13,534 bases of DNA from Nanoarchaeota archaeon (lineage in GTDB: Archaea > EX4484-52 > LFW-46). The number at the start of each line of letters is the position of its first letter. The stretch's first letter is position 1. The notes beneath the pieces are model-generated. The model saw only the letters and a program-made list of their open reading frames with translations. It was not told where the DNA came from and made no database searches. The position numbers and the translations under genes were made by a program. Location of the stretch: positions 1 through 13,534 of the forward strand of contig JAHILE010000007.1 of the NCBI GenBank assembly GCA_018897155.1, written 5' to 3'. Below are positions 13,453 through 13,534 of this stretch, in pieces.

Positions 13453-13534
13453 TTAACCGACAAACTCGTTCAAGTCAAACCCTTGGTTCATCATTGCCCT
13501 GAAATTCACCAATCCATAAACAATAGAACTCGCA
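13453..13534 (-). CDS. C-terminal fragment of an unidentified gene (possibly transposase)
   Basis: A minus-strand frame enters from the right edge and ends at a TAA. Its last 26 residues include IVYGLVNFRAMMNQGFDLNE. The family cannot be assigned from so few residues. The nearby IS-like end and terminator suggest, but do not show, that it is the end of a transposase gene. Confidence 0.35.
   Translation of the reverse strand, partial: ASSIVYGLVNFRAMMNQGFDLNEFVG

Overview
The window reads as a piece of an archaeal chromosome, probably from a small-genome (DPANN-like, e.g. Micrarchaeota/Diapherotrites) lineage. The archaeal assignment rests on an RNase P protein of the Rpp30 type, a PGF-pre-PGF surface protein, HEPN/MNT genes, and A/T-rich TATA-like boxes centred about 24-27 bases before the start codons of many genes (leaderless architecture). 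The phylum guess is inference. No tRNA, rRNA or CRISPR array was seen, and no gene-free stretch exceeds about 160 bases.

Left edge (1-1067, minus): a damaged surface-protein gene. Its first ~70 codons encode a transposase-type zinc ribbon joined in frame to a Gly-rich/PGF-pre-PGF surface protein; the C-terminal part continues in another frame and runs off the window. Next (1135-2522, plus) is a two-gene unit: RNase P component 3 and a MagIII-like DNA glycosylase. It is followed by two small hairpins and, on the minus strand, a DUF1405-type membrane protein and a membrane-anchored cyclophilin.

Middle (3978-7027): an A/T-rich orphan two-TM protein diverges from the cyclophilin over one TATA element. 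Then, on the minus strand, come an eight-bladed PQQ-like propeller with no signal peptide, two tiny overlapping membrane proteins, and a hexapeptide-repeat acyltransferase.

Ion transport block (7051-9659, minus): a Kef-type cation/H+ antiporter with a C-terminal TrkA-N domain, then a two-TM/TrkA-N protein that resembles a K+ channel but lacks the TVGYG selectivity filter. Both probably sense NAD(H) and serve monovalent cation homeostasis.

Right part: endonuclease III with its Fe-S cluster (plus), an MFS permease (minus), and a HEPN/MNT toxin-antitoxin-like pair in which the nucleotidyltransferase carries an N-terminal winged helix (minus). Last is a short membrane-anchored protein with an HEEFH zinc-protease motif (plus). 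Its stop codon abuts a sequence resembling an insertion-sequence end, followed by a hairpin and the C-terminal fragment of an unidentified minus-strand gene. Mobile-element traces may therefore flank both ends. The most unusual items are the transposase/surface-protein chimera, the filter-less channel-like protein, the HEEFH protein, the HEPN/MNT pair with altered active-site residues, and the pair of overlapping mini membrane proteins.
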